Positions 17,252 to 25,994 of a DNA stretch of 64,000 bases are shown here, one piece after another. The stretch's first letter is position 1. Every line of letters begins with the position of its first letter. Below the pieces are notes generated by a model. It was given only the letters and a program-made list of their open reading frames with translations. It made no database searches and was not told the DNA's origin. Source of the stretch: Euryhalocaulis caribicus (GTDB taxonomy: Bacteria; Pseudomonadota; Alphaproteobacteria; Caulobacterales; Maricaulaceae); assembly GCF_000412185.1 (NCBI RefSeq), contig NZ_ASJA01000003.1, forward strand, positions 62,001-126,000. The letters are read 5' to 3'. The translations under genes were made by a program, and so were the position numbers.

Positions 17252-17282
17252 CTGGGTCCTCCGGTCAAGCCGGAGGATGACG
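17252..17282 (-). repeat. right inverted repeat of GIY-YIG element 1
   Basis: Exact 31/31 reverse complement of 16885-16915, beginning one base after the GIY-YIG stop codon. The total element between the outer repeat ends is 398 bp. Confidence 0.9.
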
Positions 17283-17337
17283 GTGATAGAAGACGAACGG
17301 CGCGCCGCAGTCGGGCCGGACGCGCCGCCCGGGCAAC

Positions 17338-17772
17338 CTACTCCGCCATCGGCGAGGCGTGGTCGAACTTGTAGCGCCAGCCGTCTTCGCTTTTGACGCT
17401 GTAGTCGGTGTAGCGGCCCATGGAGGTGATTTCCTCGCCGCCGGCGGCCGGGGTCATGGTGAGGGTGTAGATGCCCCACTCGGCGTGGGTCTGGTCGTCG
17501 CCGTGGGAGCCGTCGGGCGCCAGCTCCAGCGTGATATTGTCGAAGGCGTCGAAGAAGCCCTGCCAGCTGGCCTGGATCTCCGCCCGGCCGCGGGCGGTCT
17601 GGCCGTCGGGGCCGTAGGATATGGCGTCTTCCTCGAACAGGGCGGCCAGCGCCGCCGCGTCCTCGGCCTCCATGCCGGCCTCGAAGCGTTCATTCAGATC
17701 CCAGTCCGAAGCGACAGCCGGACCGGCAACAAGCGCCGCCACAGAGGCGGCGGCGAAAAAGCGATGAGTCAT
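17338..17772 (-). CDS. secreted SnoaL/DUF4440-like (NTF2-fold) protein
   Basis: 144 residues. The signal peptide covers about residues 1-21 (MTHRFFAAASVAALVAGPAVA). The mature part has the cone-like alpha+beta fold pattern of DUF4440/SnoaL proteins: a helix with FEAGMEAEDAAALAALF, then DAISYGPDG, GRAEIQASWQGFF and the closing strands GRYTDYSVKSEDGWRYKFDHAS. Such proteins are small ligand-binding or isomerase-like domains; the substrate cannot be inferred. A perfect 14-bp-arm hairpin lies 9 bp upstream of its start codon. Confidence 0.8.
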   Translation of the reverse strand: MTHRFFAAASVAALVAGPAVASDWDLNERFEAGMEAEDAAALAALFEEDAISYGPDGQTARGRAEIQASWQGFFDAFDNITLELAPDGSHGDDQTHAEWGIYTLTMTPAAGGEEITSMGRYTDYSVKSEDGWRYKFDHASPMAE

Positions 17773-17780
17773 GATTGGTT

Positions 17781-17813
17781 CTCCCCACGCAATCGGAGCG
17801 ATTGCGTGGGGAG
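17781..17813. repeat. perfect hairpin, 14-bp arms, at edge of AT-rich island
   Basis: CTCCCCACGCAATC pairs exactly with GATTGCGTGGGGAG around a GGAGC loop. It is in the leader of the SnoaL-like gene and between that gene and the foreign AT-rich cassette. There is no T-run on either strand, so it is not a normal terminator. It may be a regulatory RNA hairpin or a dispersed palindromic repeat marking the island edge. Confidence 0.75.
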
Positions 17814-17861
17814 TTTAGCAGGACGAGAATATGTGGGTAGCTGAAGCGCGCGCTGCACGGT

Positions 17862-18419
17862 TCAAGGATTAGCGCTTTCATCAAAATCGCGAACGAGTCG
17901 AAAAAGCGCGAACGATGTCGCTAATATCAATGACAGCGAATAGGAAAACACTGAATAAAAAAAGAAATTTAAAAATAAATTAATTGCCTTGTTCAAGTAA
18001 AATACAATCACAGGAACATCATAATATTGATGCACCAATCTCAAGATTGAAAAATTATTTACGCTGATGGATAATGTTGTCAATATTAGTGAAAATAAAG
18101 CAACAATTAAAAAATGCATAAAGGTAGCATTAATGTCCATTAATGGGCTTTGGGAGCCGTCTGATTCTCGGCCAGCAAGTGCAGACAAAAAATTACTGCC
18201 ACTAAAGCCTAATAAAATTGCATAGGCTCCAATAGTAAAGCCAAGAATTGTGGAAATTACGGGTAAGGCGACCTGCCACCAATCCGACTGGGTCCATATC
18301 GGAAACGATATGATAGAAATGAATAAGGCGCCGTGGAGGAATGGTGATCCTGCCAGTTCTCGCCAGCCTCCATAAGCAATCCAATATGCTCTTAGTGATA
18401 ACCCAAGCGTTTCATACAT
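17862..18419 (-). CDS. four-helix membrane protein of AT-rich cassette
   Basis: 185 residues, strongly hydrophobic, with membrane segments at about residues 28-44, 50-72, 95-118 and 140-175 (possibly two). The N-terminal region YWIAYGGWRELAGS is aromatic-rich, and the C-terminus is charged (RLVRDFDESANP). I do not recognise the family. Base composition and codon use (many A/T third positions) contrast sharply with every gene around it except its upstream partner, from which it is separated by only 12 bases. A membrane effector in a two-gene defence or toxin-type module is the leading guess. Confidence 0.8.
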   Translation of the reverse strand: MYETLGLSLRAYWIAYGGWRELAGSPFLHGALFISIISFPIWTQSDWWQVALPVISTILGFTIGAYAILLGFSGSNFLSALAGRESDGSQSPLMDINATFMHFLIVALFSLILTTLSISVNNFSILRLVHQYYDVPVIVFYLNKAINLFLNFFFYSVFSYSLSLILATSFALFRLVRDFDESANP

Positions 18420-18431
18420 GGGTTAGGGTCA

Positions 18432-19295
18432 TCAATTTTCTCCATCCATTATTCTTCCATGGAGTTTTGTGATCGCATCTCTAAAAGCTTGAAGGTCTGT
18501 CTGCTCATCTGGGTCATATCTAACACCTTCTTGAGCGGGGTGTGCTTCTGAGCCCCTCACATCCTTAGCGCCGTCTCGTGTGTGACCTTCTGTGCGTACT
18601 TTGCCGTCGCGCATCGCAACAGCCGCATCTTCCATCATTTCCTCATCGGGTTCGATCGATTGATTTGCTACAGACTTATATTCCGTCATTTCTTCTTTGA
18701 CGCGCATCCGGCGGAACCGATCCTGAATTTGGCGACTTCTTGCCTCCGGCCACATATCTTGGTTAGGCCGCTTGATAGTTATTTGTACTTTTTTTAATTC
18801 AGCGATACCAAATATTTCTTCCAACTTTTCTTTGTCTTGAATGACATTTACGTCGCCATGGCCAAATTCATCAAGCAAGATCGGATCTTTCAGTAGTTTT
18901 TGAAAATACTTTAGAACAAAAGTTTCGCTAAATGGCCCTTCTATACCATAGGACTCGAAGTAAAATGTATGATTTTGAGTATCGAAATAAAAGTGGAAGG
19001 GGCGATAATTAGCATACCAGTTGGATGGAATTTCAGGGCCGTGATCATATTCTTCAAACTGCCTGCCATCAAACCAGGCGTCAGAATCAATATCGGTAAA
19101 CTTGGCAATTATGCCTCTAAAATTTCCTGTATCTAGGGCTTCTACACTTACAATTGCGACGTAGGTGTCGCCCCACACGTTTACGGGCAACTTTCTTTTC
19201 CTGATCGCCTTAATGTACGCTGAGTAGGTAGCCCGATTATGTTCGTTTAGCCTTATGTTCAAAGCTTTTGCTTGTAGTCTCCGCTTACGAGCCAT
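18432..19295 (-). CDS. DUF4747-like cytoplasmic protein of AT-rich cassette
   Basis: 287 residues, no signal peptide or membrane helix. The N-terminus is basic (MARKRRLQAKALNIRLNEHN), the middle is beta-rich with many aromatics (SNWYANYRPFHFYFDTQN), and the C-terminal third is charged and probably disordered, ending in LHGRIMDGEN. Length, start and the central pattern resemble what I recall of DUF4747, a family without known activity often found in accessory regions; this is recollection, not a search. It is AT-rich and heads a two-gene unit with a membrane protein. A GGGGGGAG stretch upstream gives a good ribosome-binding site. Confidence 0.75.
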   Translation of the reverse strand: MARKRRLQAKALNIRLNEHNRATYSAYIKAIRKRKLPVNVWGDTYVAIVSVEALDTGNFRGIIAKFTDIDSDAWFDGRQFEEYDHGPEIPSNWYANYRPFHFYFDTQNHTFYFESYGIEGPFSETFVLKYFQKLLKDPILLDEFGHGDVNVIQDKEKLEEIFGIAELKKVQITIKRPNQDMWPEARSRQIQDRFRRMRVKEEMTEYKSVANQSIEPDEEMMEDAAVAMRDGKVRTEGHTRDGAKDVRGSEAHPAQEGVRYDPDEQTDLQAFRDAITKLHGRIMDGEN

Positions 19296-19353
19296 GTATC
19301 ACTCCCCCCTCAACACCGGCGTAATATGAATTCTAAGATTTTATTCAATAATA

Positions 19354-20847
19354 TTACAACCGCCCCCACAAGTCATCCACCCGTCGAATAACGTCCCCAT
19401 CCATCTCCAGCTTCTCCCCCCATTCGCGGCTGGTCTCCGCGCCGATCTTGTTGGTGGCGTCCAGGCCGATTTTTGAGCCCAGCGCCTCTTTCGGGGAGGC
19501 GAAGTCGAGATAGTCTATGGGGGCGTTGTCGATGATTGTCGTGTCGCGGGCCGGGTCCATGCGGGTGGAGATGGCCCACATGACGTCTTTCCAGTCCCGC
19601 GCGTCGATATCGTCGTCGACGACGATGATCCACTTGGTGAACATGAATTGCCGGAGGAAGGACCAGGCGCCCATCATCACGCGCTTGGCGTGGCCGGGAT
19701 AGGTCTTCTTCATGGAGATGACCGCAATGCGGTAGGAGCAGCCCTCCGGCGGCAGCCAGAAATCCACGATCTCCGGGAATTGCTGTTGCAGGAGGGGGAT
19801 GAAGACCTCGTTCAGGGCCTCGCCCAGCACGGACGGCTCGTCCGGCGGGCGGCCGGTGAAGGTGGTGAGATAGATGGGGTCGCGGCGCATGGTGATGGCG
19901 CTGACCTTGAAGACCGGGAAGGGCTCTACGGCGTTGTAATAGCCGGTGTGGTCGCCATAGGGGCCTTCGTCGCCATACTCATCCAGCATGACATGGCCCT
20001 CGATCACGATCTCGGCCTCGGCGGGGACTTTCAGGGGAATCGTCTTGCACTGGACCAGCTCGGCTTTCGCGCCGCGCAGGAGGCCGGCGAACTGATATTC
20101 CGACAGGGTCTCGGGCACCGGCGTGACGGCGGCGAGGATCGTGCCCGGATCGGCGCCGATGACGGCGGCGGCGGGCATGGGCTCGGGCCGCTCCCCCTTC
20201 CAGCTGCGGTAATGCTGCGCGCCGCCGCGCGTGTGCAGCCAGCGCATCAGGGTCTCGCGCTTGCCCCGCTTCTGCATGCGGTAGATGCCGAGATTGGGGG
20301 CGTCGATCTTCTCACTTCCGGGCCCTTGCGTGACCACGAGCGGCCAGGTGATGAGCGGGTCCGGCTCGCCCGGCCAGCAGGTCTGGATGGGGAGGGCGTC
20401 GAGGTCCGCGTCCTCGCCCTCCAGCACGATCTCCTGACAGGGGGCGTTCTTCACCGTGTTCGGGCGCATTGCCATGACCTTGCGGGCGAGCGGGACGAGG
20501 TCGAGCGCTTCCCGTAAGCCGCCGGGCGGTTCGGGCTGGCGCAGGAAGGCCAGCAGCTCGCCAACCTCGCGGAGGTCGCTCGCCGTGCGGCGCTCTTTGC
20601 CGTCCAGCGTGACGGCGCGGGCGACGCGCTCCACCGTGCCGAAGAGATTGATGAGGGCCGGCATGTCCGACTTGGAGCCGTCCTCCTTCACCACATTCTC
20701 GAACAGCATGGCGGGGCCGCCCTCATTCAGGAGGCGGCGGTGAATCTCGGTCATCTCCAGATTGGTAGAGACGGGCTCGGAGACCCGTTTCAGGTCGCCG
20801 TCGGCTTCGAGGGTGTCGAGGAAGTCGCGCAGGGAACGGTAGGCCAT
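19354..20847 (-). CDS. UbiD-family prenylated-FMN decarboxylase
   Basis: 497 residues from the ATG at 20847 ([20 protein letters not shown]), the normal start for UbiD; the reading frame stays open for another 1.5 kb upstream, but that part is antisense to the sugar dehydrogenase. The conserved blocks [43 protein letters not shown] and [15 protein letters not shown] are present; the Glu residues near EGPYGDH match the prFMN site. The enzyme probably decarboxylates 3-octaprenyl-4-hydroxybenzoate in ubiquinone synthesis, acting with UbiX, which is not in the window. Confidence 0.93.
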   Translation of the reverse strand: MAYRSLRDFLDTLEADGDLKRVSEPVSTNLEMTEIHRRLLNEGGPAMLFENVVKEDGSKSDMPALINLFGTVERVARAVTLDGKERRTASDLREVGELLAFLRQPEPPGGLREALDLVPLARKVMAMRPNTVKNAPCQEIVLEGEDADLDALPIQTCWPGEPDPLITWPLVVTQGPGSEKIDAPNLGIYRMQKRGKRETLMRWLHTRGGAQHYRSWKGERPEPMPAAAVIGADPGTILAAVTPVPETLSEYQFAGLLRGAKAELVQCKTIPLKVPAEAEIVIEGHVMLDEYGDEGPYGDHTGYYNAVEPFPVFKVSAITMRRDPIYLTTFTGRPPDEPSVLGEALNEVFIPLLQQQFPEIVDFWLPPEGCSYRIAVISMKKTYPGHAKRVMMGAWSFLRQFMFTKWIIVVDDDIDARDWKDVMWAISTRMDPARDTTIIDNAPIDYLDFASPKEALGSKIGLDATNKIGAETSREWGEKLEMDGDVIRRVDDLWGRL

Positions 20848-20985
20848 GGGCGGCAAGCTAGAGGGGGCGAAGCGTTCGGGAAAGAGGCGTTTGCGCCGCG
20901 CGGGGACCGATTTCTTGGAACCCTGGGCGCGGCGGCATAGTTTAGCGGGCAGTTTGCAAACACCCGCCCAGACATGGAGACCCTC

Positions 20986-22425
20986 ATGCGCATGATGCTG
21001 CTCGCCTCCGCCGCCGCCATCACGGTCGCCGGATGCAATTCCGAACCCCCCGAACTGGACGCCGAAGACAGCGCCGCCCTGACCGAGAACGGCGATGCCG
21101 ACGCCTCCGCCATGGACGCGGGCGAGGACGCCGCCCCGGCCGCCGATGAGGCGGACGGCATGGCGGACATGGACGCCGGCATGGACGGCGAGATGGCCGG
21201 CGAAACCGGAGACGGCATGGAAACCGGCATGGCGCAGGACGCCGGGACGCTGACCACCGCGCCGGTGGTGCAGGTCTCCGACACCGCGCCGGCGGAAACC
21301 GGCGCGCCGAATGTCGATTATGTCGAGCCGGCTTTTGACGGCCAGACGCGCGCCCCGAAACCCGCCGTGACCCATGCCTGGACCATCGAGCCGGTGACGG
21401 ACGGTCTGGACAGCCCGTGGGGCTTCGAATTCCTGCCCTCCGGCGCGATGCTGGTGACCGAGAAGGCGGGCACGATGCATGTCGTGCAGCCGGACGGCAC
21501 GGTCTCCGCCCCCATCGGCGGGGTGCCGGAAGTGGATAATCGCGACCAGGGCGGCCTGCTGGACGTGGCGCTGAGCCCGGATTTCGCCAGCGACCGCATG
21601 GTCTATTTCACCTTCTCCGAACCGCGCGGCGAGGGCGAGAACGGAACCTCGGTCGCGCGCGGGCGGCTGGAGAACGGCCAGCTCAACGACGTGGAAGTGA
21701 TCTTCCAGCAGCAGCCGGGCTGGGCCTCCACCAAGCATTTCGGCTCCCGCATCGTGTTCGCGCCGGACGGCACGCTCTATGTCGGGCTGGGCGAACGCAG
21801 CAATAATCCGCCCCGCGACCGGGCGCAGGACCCGCAGGACCATATCGGGACCGTGGTGCGCCTGAATCCCGACGGCTCCGTGCCGGAGGACAACCCGTTC
21901 GCCGATGGCGCGGAGGGCGCGCCGGAAGTCTGGGCCTATGGCCTGCGGAACATCCAGGCCGCGGCGCTGCACCCGGAGACGGACGCGCTGTGGACCATCG
22001 AGCACGGCCCGCGCGGCGGCGACGAGGTGAACACGCCCGAGGCCGGAAAGAATTACGGCTGGCCCACCATCACCTATGGCCAGAACTATGACGGCTCCAC
22101 GATGGGCGAGGGCATCGCGCAACAGGAGGGCATGGAGCAGCCGGTCTATTACTGGGACCCGGTGATCGCGCCCTCGGGCATGACCTTCTATGACGGCGAG
22201 GTCTTCCCCGAATGGCGGGGCGATATATTCGTCGGCGGTCTGGCGACCATGCGGGTTTCCCGCCTGGTGCTGGACGGCGACCGGGTCATCGCCGAGGAAT
22301 GGCTGGAAGCCCCCAGCCGCGTGCGCGACGTGAAAACCGGCCCGGACGGGGCGATCTATCTGGCGCTGGAAGCGGCGGACGAGCAGATCGTGCGCATCGT
22401 GCCGGACCAGAGCGGCGGGCAATAA
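20986..22425 (+). CDS. soluble aldose sugar dehydrogenase-type lipoprotein (PQQ/GSDH family)
   Basis: 479 residues from the ATG at 20986, which has GGAG six bases upstream; an ATG four codons earlier (20974) is possible. A signal peptide ends in the lipobox VAGC (Cys about residue 16). Residues about 17-95 are a low-complexity linker of Asp, Ala, Met and Gly. The six-bladed propeller follows, with [15 protein letters not shown], the [11 protein letters not shown] motif and [12 protein letters not shown], all typical of the glucose/sorbosone dehydrogenase family that uses PQQ. It probably oxidises aldoses in the periplasm, anchored by lipid. Confidence 0.9.
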   Translation: MRMMLLASAAAITVAGCNSEPPELDAEDSAALTENGDADASAMDAGEDAAPAADEADGMADMDAGMDGEMAGETGDGMETGMAQDAGTLTTAPVVQVSDTAPAETGAPNVDYVEPAFDGQTRAPKPAVTHAWTIEPVTDGLDSPWGFEFLPSGAMLVTEKAGTMHVVQPDGTVSAPIGGVPEVDNRDQGGLLDVALSPDFASDRMVYFTFSEPRGEGENGTSVARGRLENGQLNDVEVIFQQQPGWASTKHFGSRIVFAPDGTLYVGLGERSNNPPRDRAQDPQDHIGTVVRLNPDGSVPEDNPFADGAEGAPEVWAYGLRNIQAAALHPETDALWTIEHGPRGGDEVNTPEAGKNYGWPTITYGQNYDGSTMGEGIAQQEGMEQPVYYWDPVIAPSGMTFYDGEVFPEWRGDIFVGGLATMRVSRLVLDGDRVIAEEWLEAPSRVRDVKTGPDGAIYLALEAADEQIVRIVPDQSGGQ

Positions 22426-22466
22426 GGCCGCTCGCGGACAGGGCGGGGCCGCGCTAGGATAGAGCC

Positions 22467-22625
22467 ATGCGCGGCCTCGCTAATCTTTTCGGGTGGGTGC
22501 TGGTGGTCCTCGGCTCCGTGCTGATGATCTCCCCCATCCCGTTCGGCTTCATCATCATCGGCGCGGGAAGTACGATCCTGGCCTCCGCCAAGAAGGGCGG
22601 CGGCGTGGACAAGAGCCTGCGCTAG
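22467..22625 (+). CDS. small PGPGW-type membrane protein
   Basis: 52 residues: [18 protein letters not shown], a turn with SPIPFG, a second helix [12 protein letters not shown], and a basic tail [12 protein letters not shown]. The layout (helix, P-x-P-x-G turn, helix, basic end) is the same as in the two small proteins at 24382 and 24630. PGPGW is a family of short two-helix membrane proteins without known function. The stop overlaps by three bases the stop of the opposing sulfotransferase-like gene. Confidence 0.65.
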   Translation: MRGLANLFGWVLVVLGSVLMISPIPFGFIIIGAGSTILASAKKGGGVDKSLR

Positions 22626-23350
22626 GGCCGCAGCGCGCGGGCTTTCAGCGCGTCGTACGGGGCGCGGCCCTCAGCGGCGATGGCTTCGAGGTTCTCGGGC
22701 AGCGGGCCGGGTTCGGGCGAGGGATCGCCGAAGCCGGTGGAGCGCTCGACCGCATCATACCAGACGGCGGCCCAAGCCCCGTCGCTGGCGCGCTTGCCGG
22801 CGGGCCAATGCAGCATGTCCCCGCTGAACGGAATCCCGATGGCCTCGCAGAGGGCGCGCAGGGCGGCTTCGGGCTTGGCGAGAATCGTTTCCGATTCCAG
22901 CACCGGCCAGTCGCGGCCCGTCAGCGCGGCGACCTCCTCGTAAATCTCCAGCTGCCGGGTGAAGCCCAGACGCTCGGCGCTCGCATCCTCGAACCGCTTC
23001 ACATAGGAGGCGGCGACGCGGCGCGGGTCGCGGATCAGGAAGAAATGCCGGGCGTCCCTGGCGAAGGAAAGGTCCGCGCCGCGCGGCACGTGATGCACCA
23101 TCTGCTTCTGATAGAAGACCGGCGCGCCCTGCGGGCCGGGCGCGGCGCAGGCCGCGGCGACTTTCGCGCGGTCGGTCTCGTGCGCGGCCAGCGTCTCGGC
23201 GCGAGCCGGGTGCCCGGTGCCCGTCTCGGCCAGCCACGGGGCGTAGAAGGGTTCGTCCCGCACTTCCGTGTCGGGGCGGTTCTCCCAGCTGCGCATCATG
23301 GCGGTGGAGATGTTGCGCGGGCCGGACCAGCCCATCACGCGGACCGTCAT
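22622..23350 (-). CDS. sulfotransferase-like P-loop protein
   Basis: 242 residues. The N-terminal GWSGPRNISTAMMRSW (about 7-22) is the glycine-rich nucleotide-binding loop of sulfotransferase-like P-loop proteins, and HFFLIRDPRRVAASYVKRF (about 111-129) is the second conserved block that binds the 3'-phosphate in true sulfotransferases. Proteins of this type are often found beside, or fused to, class IV aminotransferases, which is the case here: its ATG overlaps the upstream aminotransferase stop by four bases. The substrate is unknown. Confidence 0.82.
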   Translation of the reverse strand: MTVRVMGWSGPRNISTAMMRSWENRPDTEVRDEPFYAPWLAETGTGHPARAETLAAHETDRAKVAAACAAPGPQGAPVFYQKQMVHHVPRGADLSFARDARHFFLIRDPRRVAASYVKRFEDASAERLGFTRQLEIYEEVAALTGRDWPVLESETILAKPEAALRALCEAIGIPFSGDMLHWPAGKRASDGAWAAVWYDAVERSTGFGDPSPEPGPLPENLEAIAAEGRAPYDALKARALRP

Positions 23351-24270
23351 GCGCGGGTCACCCCCGCTTCCTCGTCCATATAGGCGGCGTACCAGTCCTG
23401 AAGCTTCTTCGCGACGGGGCCGCGCTCGCCATTGCCGATGACGCGGCCGTCAATCTCCCGCGCCGGAACCACGCCGCCGAACGTGCCGGTGACGAAAGCC
23501 TCGTCGGCGGAATGGACATCGGTGAGGGTGAAATTCTTCTCCCGCGCGGTGACGCCGTTGCGGGCGCAGAGATCGAGGATCTTCCGGCGCGTGACGCCGG
23601 CAAGGCAGAAATCCCCGGTCGAGGTCCAGACCTCGCCTTTCGTCACGATGAAGAAATGGGTGGAGTTGCAGGTGGCGACGAAGCCGTGCGGGTCCAGCAT
23701 CAGCCCCTCGTCCGCGCCGGCCTTGTCCGCGGCGATGGCGGCCAGGATGCAGTTCAGCTTGGAGTGCGAATTCAGCTTGGGATCCTGCACGTCCGAATAG
23801 CCGCGCCGGACCGGAACGGTGGCCAGCCGCAGCCCCTCTTTCAGGAGGCGCGGGCTGGGGGTCTTGTGCTCCGGTATGATGACCATGGTGGCGGGCGAGG
23901 CGGTGAACCGCGGGCTCTGGTGCAGCGCGGTCTTGCGGCCGCGCGTGATCATCAGGCGGACATGAACGCCGGTGGTCATGCCGTTGGCTTCGGCCACGGC
24001 GTCCAGCGCGGCGCGGATTTCATCGCGGGTCCGCCCGATATCCATGTCGATGGCTTTGGCGCCCTGGAACAGGCGGTCGAGATGGGCGTCCAGGAACACC
24101 CATTTTCCGTGATGCAGGCGCACGCCCTCCCACACCCCGTCGCCGAGGATATAGCCGGCGTCGAAAACCGACACGACGGCCTTGTCCCGGTGAACGATCT
24201 CCCCGTTCACCGAAACCTTCACATCGGCGTTGCGGGTATCGTCCTCGTAAGCGTGGCTGCCTTCATCCAT
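23347..24270 (-). CDS. class IV PLP aminotransferase (BCAT/DAAT-like)
   Basis: 307 residues. The fold IV pattern is complete: VFDAGYILGDGVWEGVR near residue 36-51, a helix with DAHLDRLFQGAKAI, the region DPKLNSHSKLNCILAA where the PLP-bound lysine is K165 or K171, and the phosphate-binding segments LAGVTRRKIL and VTGTFGGVVP. It could act on branched-chain or D-amino acids, or in a related transamination; the sequence does not decide. It is the first gene of a pair with the sulfotransferase-like protein. Confidence 0.9.
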   Translation of the reverse strand: MDEGSHAYEDDTRNADVKVSVNGEIVHRDKAVVSVFDAGYILGDGVWEGVRLHHGKWVFLDAHLDRLFQGAKAIDMDIGRTRDEIRAALDAVAEANGMTTGVHVRLMITRGRKTALHQSPRFTASPATMVIIPEHKTPSPRLLKEGLRLATVPVRRGYSDVQDPKLNSHSKLNCILAAIAADKAGADEGLMLDPHGFVATCNSTHFFIVTKGEVWTSTGDFCLAGVTRRKILDLCARNGVTAREKNFTLTDVHSADEAFVTGTFGGVVPAREIDGRVIGNGERGPVAKKLQDWYAAYMDEEAGVTRA

Positions 24271-24381
24271 TTTCGCGACCTGTCCGATTGAGCGTGTTGT
24301 TCAAAGCCCACTGAACGGAAGGCTGAAGGCGATGGCAAGCCTTGCAGAACCAAAGCGCGCGAGGCGCGTTCAAAAAACCGC

Positions 24382-24633
24382 ATGAGACTGTTCCTGACGA
24401 TACTGGGCGTGCTGCTTATCGCTTTCGGATTGCCGCTTTTCTGGACGCCGATTCCAGTGGGCCTGATCATGATCGCCACGGGGGTGGCGCTGGTCATCGG
24501 CAATTCTCGCCGGAGCCAGGACTGGCTGCGCGAACGCCGGTCCCGCAGCGCCCGGCTGGACGAAAAGCTGCGCGAGGCGGAACGGAAATCGCCGTCACGG
24601 ATCAGGAAGACGCTGGAAAAGACCCAGCCATGA
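24382..24633 (+). CDS. small PGPGW-type membrane protein
   Basis: 83 residues with two helices (about 2-20 and 26-43) joined by WTPIPVG, then a long basic, helical tail rich in Arg and Glu (RRSQDWLRERRSRSARLDEK). The layout matches the PGPGW family and the neighbouring small protein, with which its stop overlaps (ATGATG). Probably an inner-membrane protein with a cytoplasmic tail. Function unknown. Confidence 0.75.
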   Translation: MRLFLTILGVLLIAFGLPLFWTPIPVGLIMIATGVALVIGNSRRSQDWLRERRSRSARLDEKLREAERKSPSRIRKTLEKTQP

Positions 24634-24893
24634 TGCGCGCGCTTCTGGCCATAGCGGGCGTGCTGATCACGGCGGCGGGCATTGTTCTGACCGTGTCGGT
24701 CTTTCCGGGCGGTATTCTGGTGACGGCGGCCGGGCTGGCGCTGCTGGTCGGCAATTCGATTACCGCGTTGCGGGCGGTGCGAAAAAGCCGCCGCAAGCAC
24801 GAGGCCGCCGACAAGGCCGTCGGGGCGGCGGAGAAAACCGCGCCGGAAACCATGCGCCGGGAACTGAAGCGGACCGCGCCGCGCCAGCATTAG
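24630..24893 (+). CDS. small PGPGW-type membrane protein, second copy of pair
   Basis: 87 residues starting at the ATG at 24630 that overlaps the preceding TGA; a much longer frame upstream is only the out-of-frame reading of the previous gene. Two helices (about 3-21 and 26-45) are joined by VSVFPGG, where the P-x-P turn is reduced to F-P-G-G, and the tail is basic (RAVRKSRRKHEAADK). It looks like a diverged duplicate of the 24382 gene. Function unknown. Confidence 0.75.
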   Translation: MMRALLAIAGVLITAAGIVLTVSVFPGGILVTAAGLALLVGNSITALRAVRKSRRKHEAADKAVGAAEKTAPETMRRELKRTAPRQH

Positions 24894-24896
24894 GCG

Positions 24897-25874
24897 TCAG
24901 GCGCCGCGCTTCTTTTCCCGCGCCAGAAAGCGGGTGGCGAGGATTTCCGCCGCGCGGTCGGTCTCCCGCAGGGGTTCGACGGGCCAGGATTCAACATCGC
25001 CCATGAACCAGCAGCCATAGCCGCGCGCGACCAGCGCGTCGTGCAGGTCCGCGAACTTTCCGTCCGAGCCGCCGACTTCCAGCATCATGACCGGTTTCCC
25101 CGCACTGACCGCCTCGGTCAGCATATTGGTGGAATCCGCGGTCACCAGAATGGAGTCCGCCGCGGCGAGGAACGCGAAATACGGATTGTCGCCGGCGCTG
25201 TCCCCCTCCCACAACCAGACATCGGGTTCGTCGCGCAGCTCCTTCAGCATGGCGTGAACCGCCGGCGGGCTGCGGCGCGAAGCGGTGATCATAAGGCTGG
25301 CCCCCGCCTCACGCAGGCCGCTCAACGCCTCCCGGATGCGGCCTATGGTGGGGCGGTCGAAACGGTGGCGTTTTGACGGGCCGCCGATCAGCACCGCGAT
25401 GCGGGGTTCGGGCAGGCGGGCGATATGTTCGGAAAAGCGCGCCTTCTCCTCGTTCAGCCGCTCGCGGGTGATGCGGTTGGTGGAGCCCAGCGTCGAGACG
25501 ACATTATCGCCGGTTACGCCGTCATGTTCGGGGGCGATGACGAGATCGAACAGGTCCGCCATCGGGCCGGGATCCTGCACATAGACGAAGAAGGCGTCCG
25601 GATAGCGCAGGCGGTCGCGGCGCGCCTGATAAAGCGCCGCCCGGCCGGCGCCGATCCACAGGGCCGGCGCGGTGTTGTGTTCGTCAGCGCGGGGCGCGAC
25701 GGGACGGCCAAGCAGCCGCGCCAGAACATCGCGCCATGTGGGGCGCGGCACATGGCGCACCTCGATCGTCAGCGGGATACGCCGCATGACCGCTTCGGCC
25801 AGTCCCAGCGCCTGATTTTCGATGCCGCGCCGCCCGTCGGACACGACATGGCACAGCCCGTTCCGCTGATTCAT
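24897..25874 (-). CDS. ELM1/GtrOC1-family protein, putative glycosyltransferase
   Basis: 325 residues. The N-terminal HVVSDGRRGIENQALGLAEA and the downstream FFVYVQDPG, FDLVIAPEHDG and LIGGPSKRH blocks are characteristic of the family named after plant mitochondrial fission protein ELM1. The fold is GT-B-like: the C-terminal half carries LVTADSTNMLTEAVSAGKPVMML, as in nucleotide-sugar binding domains. The bacterial function is unknown; a role in envelope glycan assembly is plausible. It converges on the PGPGW pair. Confidence 0.88.
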   Translation of the reverse strand: MNQRNGLCHVVSDGRRGIENQALGLAEAVMRRIPLTIEVRHVPRPTWRDVLARLLGRPVAPRADEHNTAPALWIGAGRAALYQARRDRLRYPDAFFVYVQDPGPMADLFDLVIAPEHDGVTGDNVVSTLGSTNRITRERLNEEKARFSEHIARLPEPRIAVLIGGPSKRHRFDRPTIGRIREALSGLREAGASLMITASRRSPPAVHAMLKELRDEPDVWLWEGDSAGDNPYFAFLAAADSILVTADSTNMLTEAVSAGKPVMMLEVGGSDGKFADLHDALVARGYGCWFMGDVESWPVEPLRETDRAAEILATRFLAREKKRGA

Positions 25875-25962
25875 GAGACCTATTGTCGGACAAGTGCGGG
25901 GCAGTGACCAGAGAAAAGGCCGCGGGCTCGGAGAACGGGATTGACGGATGTCAGGGGTATGT

Positions 25963-25972
25963 TACAGATGTA
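25963..25972. promoter_or_regulatory. BlaI/MecI-type operator overlapping promoter
   Basis: TACAGATGTA fits the TACA-N2-TGTA dyad bound by BlaI/MecI repressors. It lies 23 bp before the BlaI-family start codon. A TTGACG hexamer at 25941-25946 could be the -35 box, 16 bp from a -10 position inside the dyad, so binding would block transcription. This supports autoregulation of the two-gene unit. Confidence 0.65.
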
Positions 25973-25994
25973 GCGAACCTGTTACGGAGACAGT

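Noticed and set aside
20848-22422. Upstream extension of the UbiD frame by about 525 codons
   Set aside because: It is antisense to the sugar dehydrogenase lipoprotein, and the family start is at 20847.
24342-24629. A 96-codon N-terminal extension of the 24630 gene
   Set aside because: It reads the preceding small membrane protein gene out of frame; the overlap ATG at 24630 is the natural start.
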